Positions 6,371-6,493 of a stretch of 6,493 bases of DNA are shown here, in pieces (within the stretch, counting starts at the first letter, position 1; each line of letters starts with the position of its first letter). A program made the translations under genes and the position numbers. The stretch is taken from contig JADJPH010000099.1 in the NCBI GenBank assembly GCA_016713335.1, forward strand, positions 1 to 6,493. The letters run 5' to 3'. Under the pieces are notes generated by a model. That model was not told where the DNA came from and searched no databases. It was given only the letters and a program-made list of their open reading frames with translations. Source of the stretch: Candidatus Fredericiella danica. GTDB lineage: Bacteria > Chloroflexota > Anaerolineae > Caldilineales > Caldilineaceae.

Positions 6371-6493
6371 GCACAGCGGAGTGAAACTTGCTTATCAAGG
6401 CCAACACGGTTGGCTCGACGTTGTGGGCGGTTTTCCCGCCCACAACTCGCATCTTCTAGTTCCCAGCAGACCCTGGTGGAAGTCCAACTTGAC
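6371..6493. other. Intergenic stretch upstream of gene 1
   Basis: Apart from the hairpin I see no gene or convincing promoter here. On the minus strand a frame entering at the right edge reads QVGLPPGSAGN and then stops (TAG 6458-6456), 9 nt before the hairpin. It could be the last codons of an upstream gene, but eleven residues are too few to claim one. No clear -35/-10 pair was found before gene 1. Confidence 0.5.
6420..6446 (-). terminator. Perfect 11-bp hairpin, terminator-like, upstream of gene 1
   Basis: GTTGTGGGCGG (6420-6430) is perfectly complementary in reverse to CCGCCCACAAC (6436-6446), with a 5-base loop. The stem is strong and GC-rich. No T-run follows on either strand, so it is not a textbook intrinsic terminator. 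It may end a gene to the right of the window, act on the leader of gene 1, or be an intergenic repeat. Confidence 0.4.

Noticed and set aside
6210..6452. Minus-strand open frame overlapping the start of gene 1
   Set aside because: It runs through the hairpin, has no signal peptide or domain, and overlaps the clear signal peptide and CSLREA frame.
1..6493. CRISPR array, tRNA/rRNA genes, insertion sequence
   Set aside because: No regularly spaced DNA repeats, no RNA gene signatures, and no transposase motifs or terminal inverted repeats were found on either strand.

Overview
The window is protein-coding on the minus strand over almost its whole length. It holds two large genes for exported surface proteins, read from right to left. 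Both reading frames are broken repeatedly by single-base indels (about 24 in 6.36 kb). Each break can be crossed by stepping one frame, and the homology then resumes at once. The gene-level descriptions below are therefore reconstructions stitched across frames. The pattern looks like uncorrected sequencing or assembly indels more than gene decay.

The family content suggests a Chloroflexota bacterium (Anaerolineae or Caldilineae type). It includes a CSLREA-type N-terminus, a right-handed beta-helix of the choice-of-anchor Q kind, DUF11 tandem repeats, a C-terminal YLPL tail and a Sec-exported RHS/YD protein. G+C looks like roughly 60% by eye. The lineage is inferred from recalled family distribution, not from a marker gene.

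Layout, right to left. Positions 6493-6371 are a short non-coding stretch with a perfect 11-bp hairpin (6420-6446). Gene 1 (6370-3017) would encode about 1,115 residues: signal peptide, CSLREA-like segment, beta-helix, five DUF11 modules and a YLPLIDR tail. A 27-nt gap carries a good Shine-Dalgarno sequence (AGGAG, 2996-3000). Gene 2 (2989 to beyond position 1) encodes a signal peptide, a low-complexity linker, beta-sandwich-like segments, an Asp/Asn-rich putative calcium-binding stretch, a DUF6531-like RHS entry domain (about 1048-770) and YD repeats that run off the left edge.

The two genes look like one transcription unit for a pair of secreted proteins: a long beta-rich stalk or adhesin-like protein followed by an exported RHS protein. 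The C-terminus of the RHS protein, where a variable effector would lie if there is one, is outside the window. I see no RNA genes, CRISPR arrays, mobile elements or recognisable defence system.
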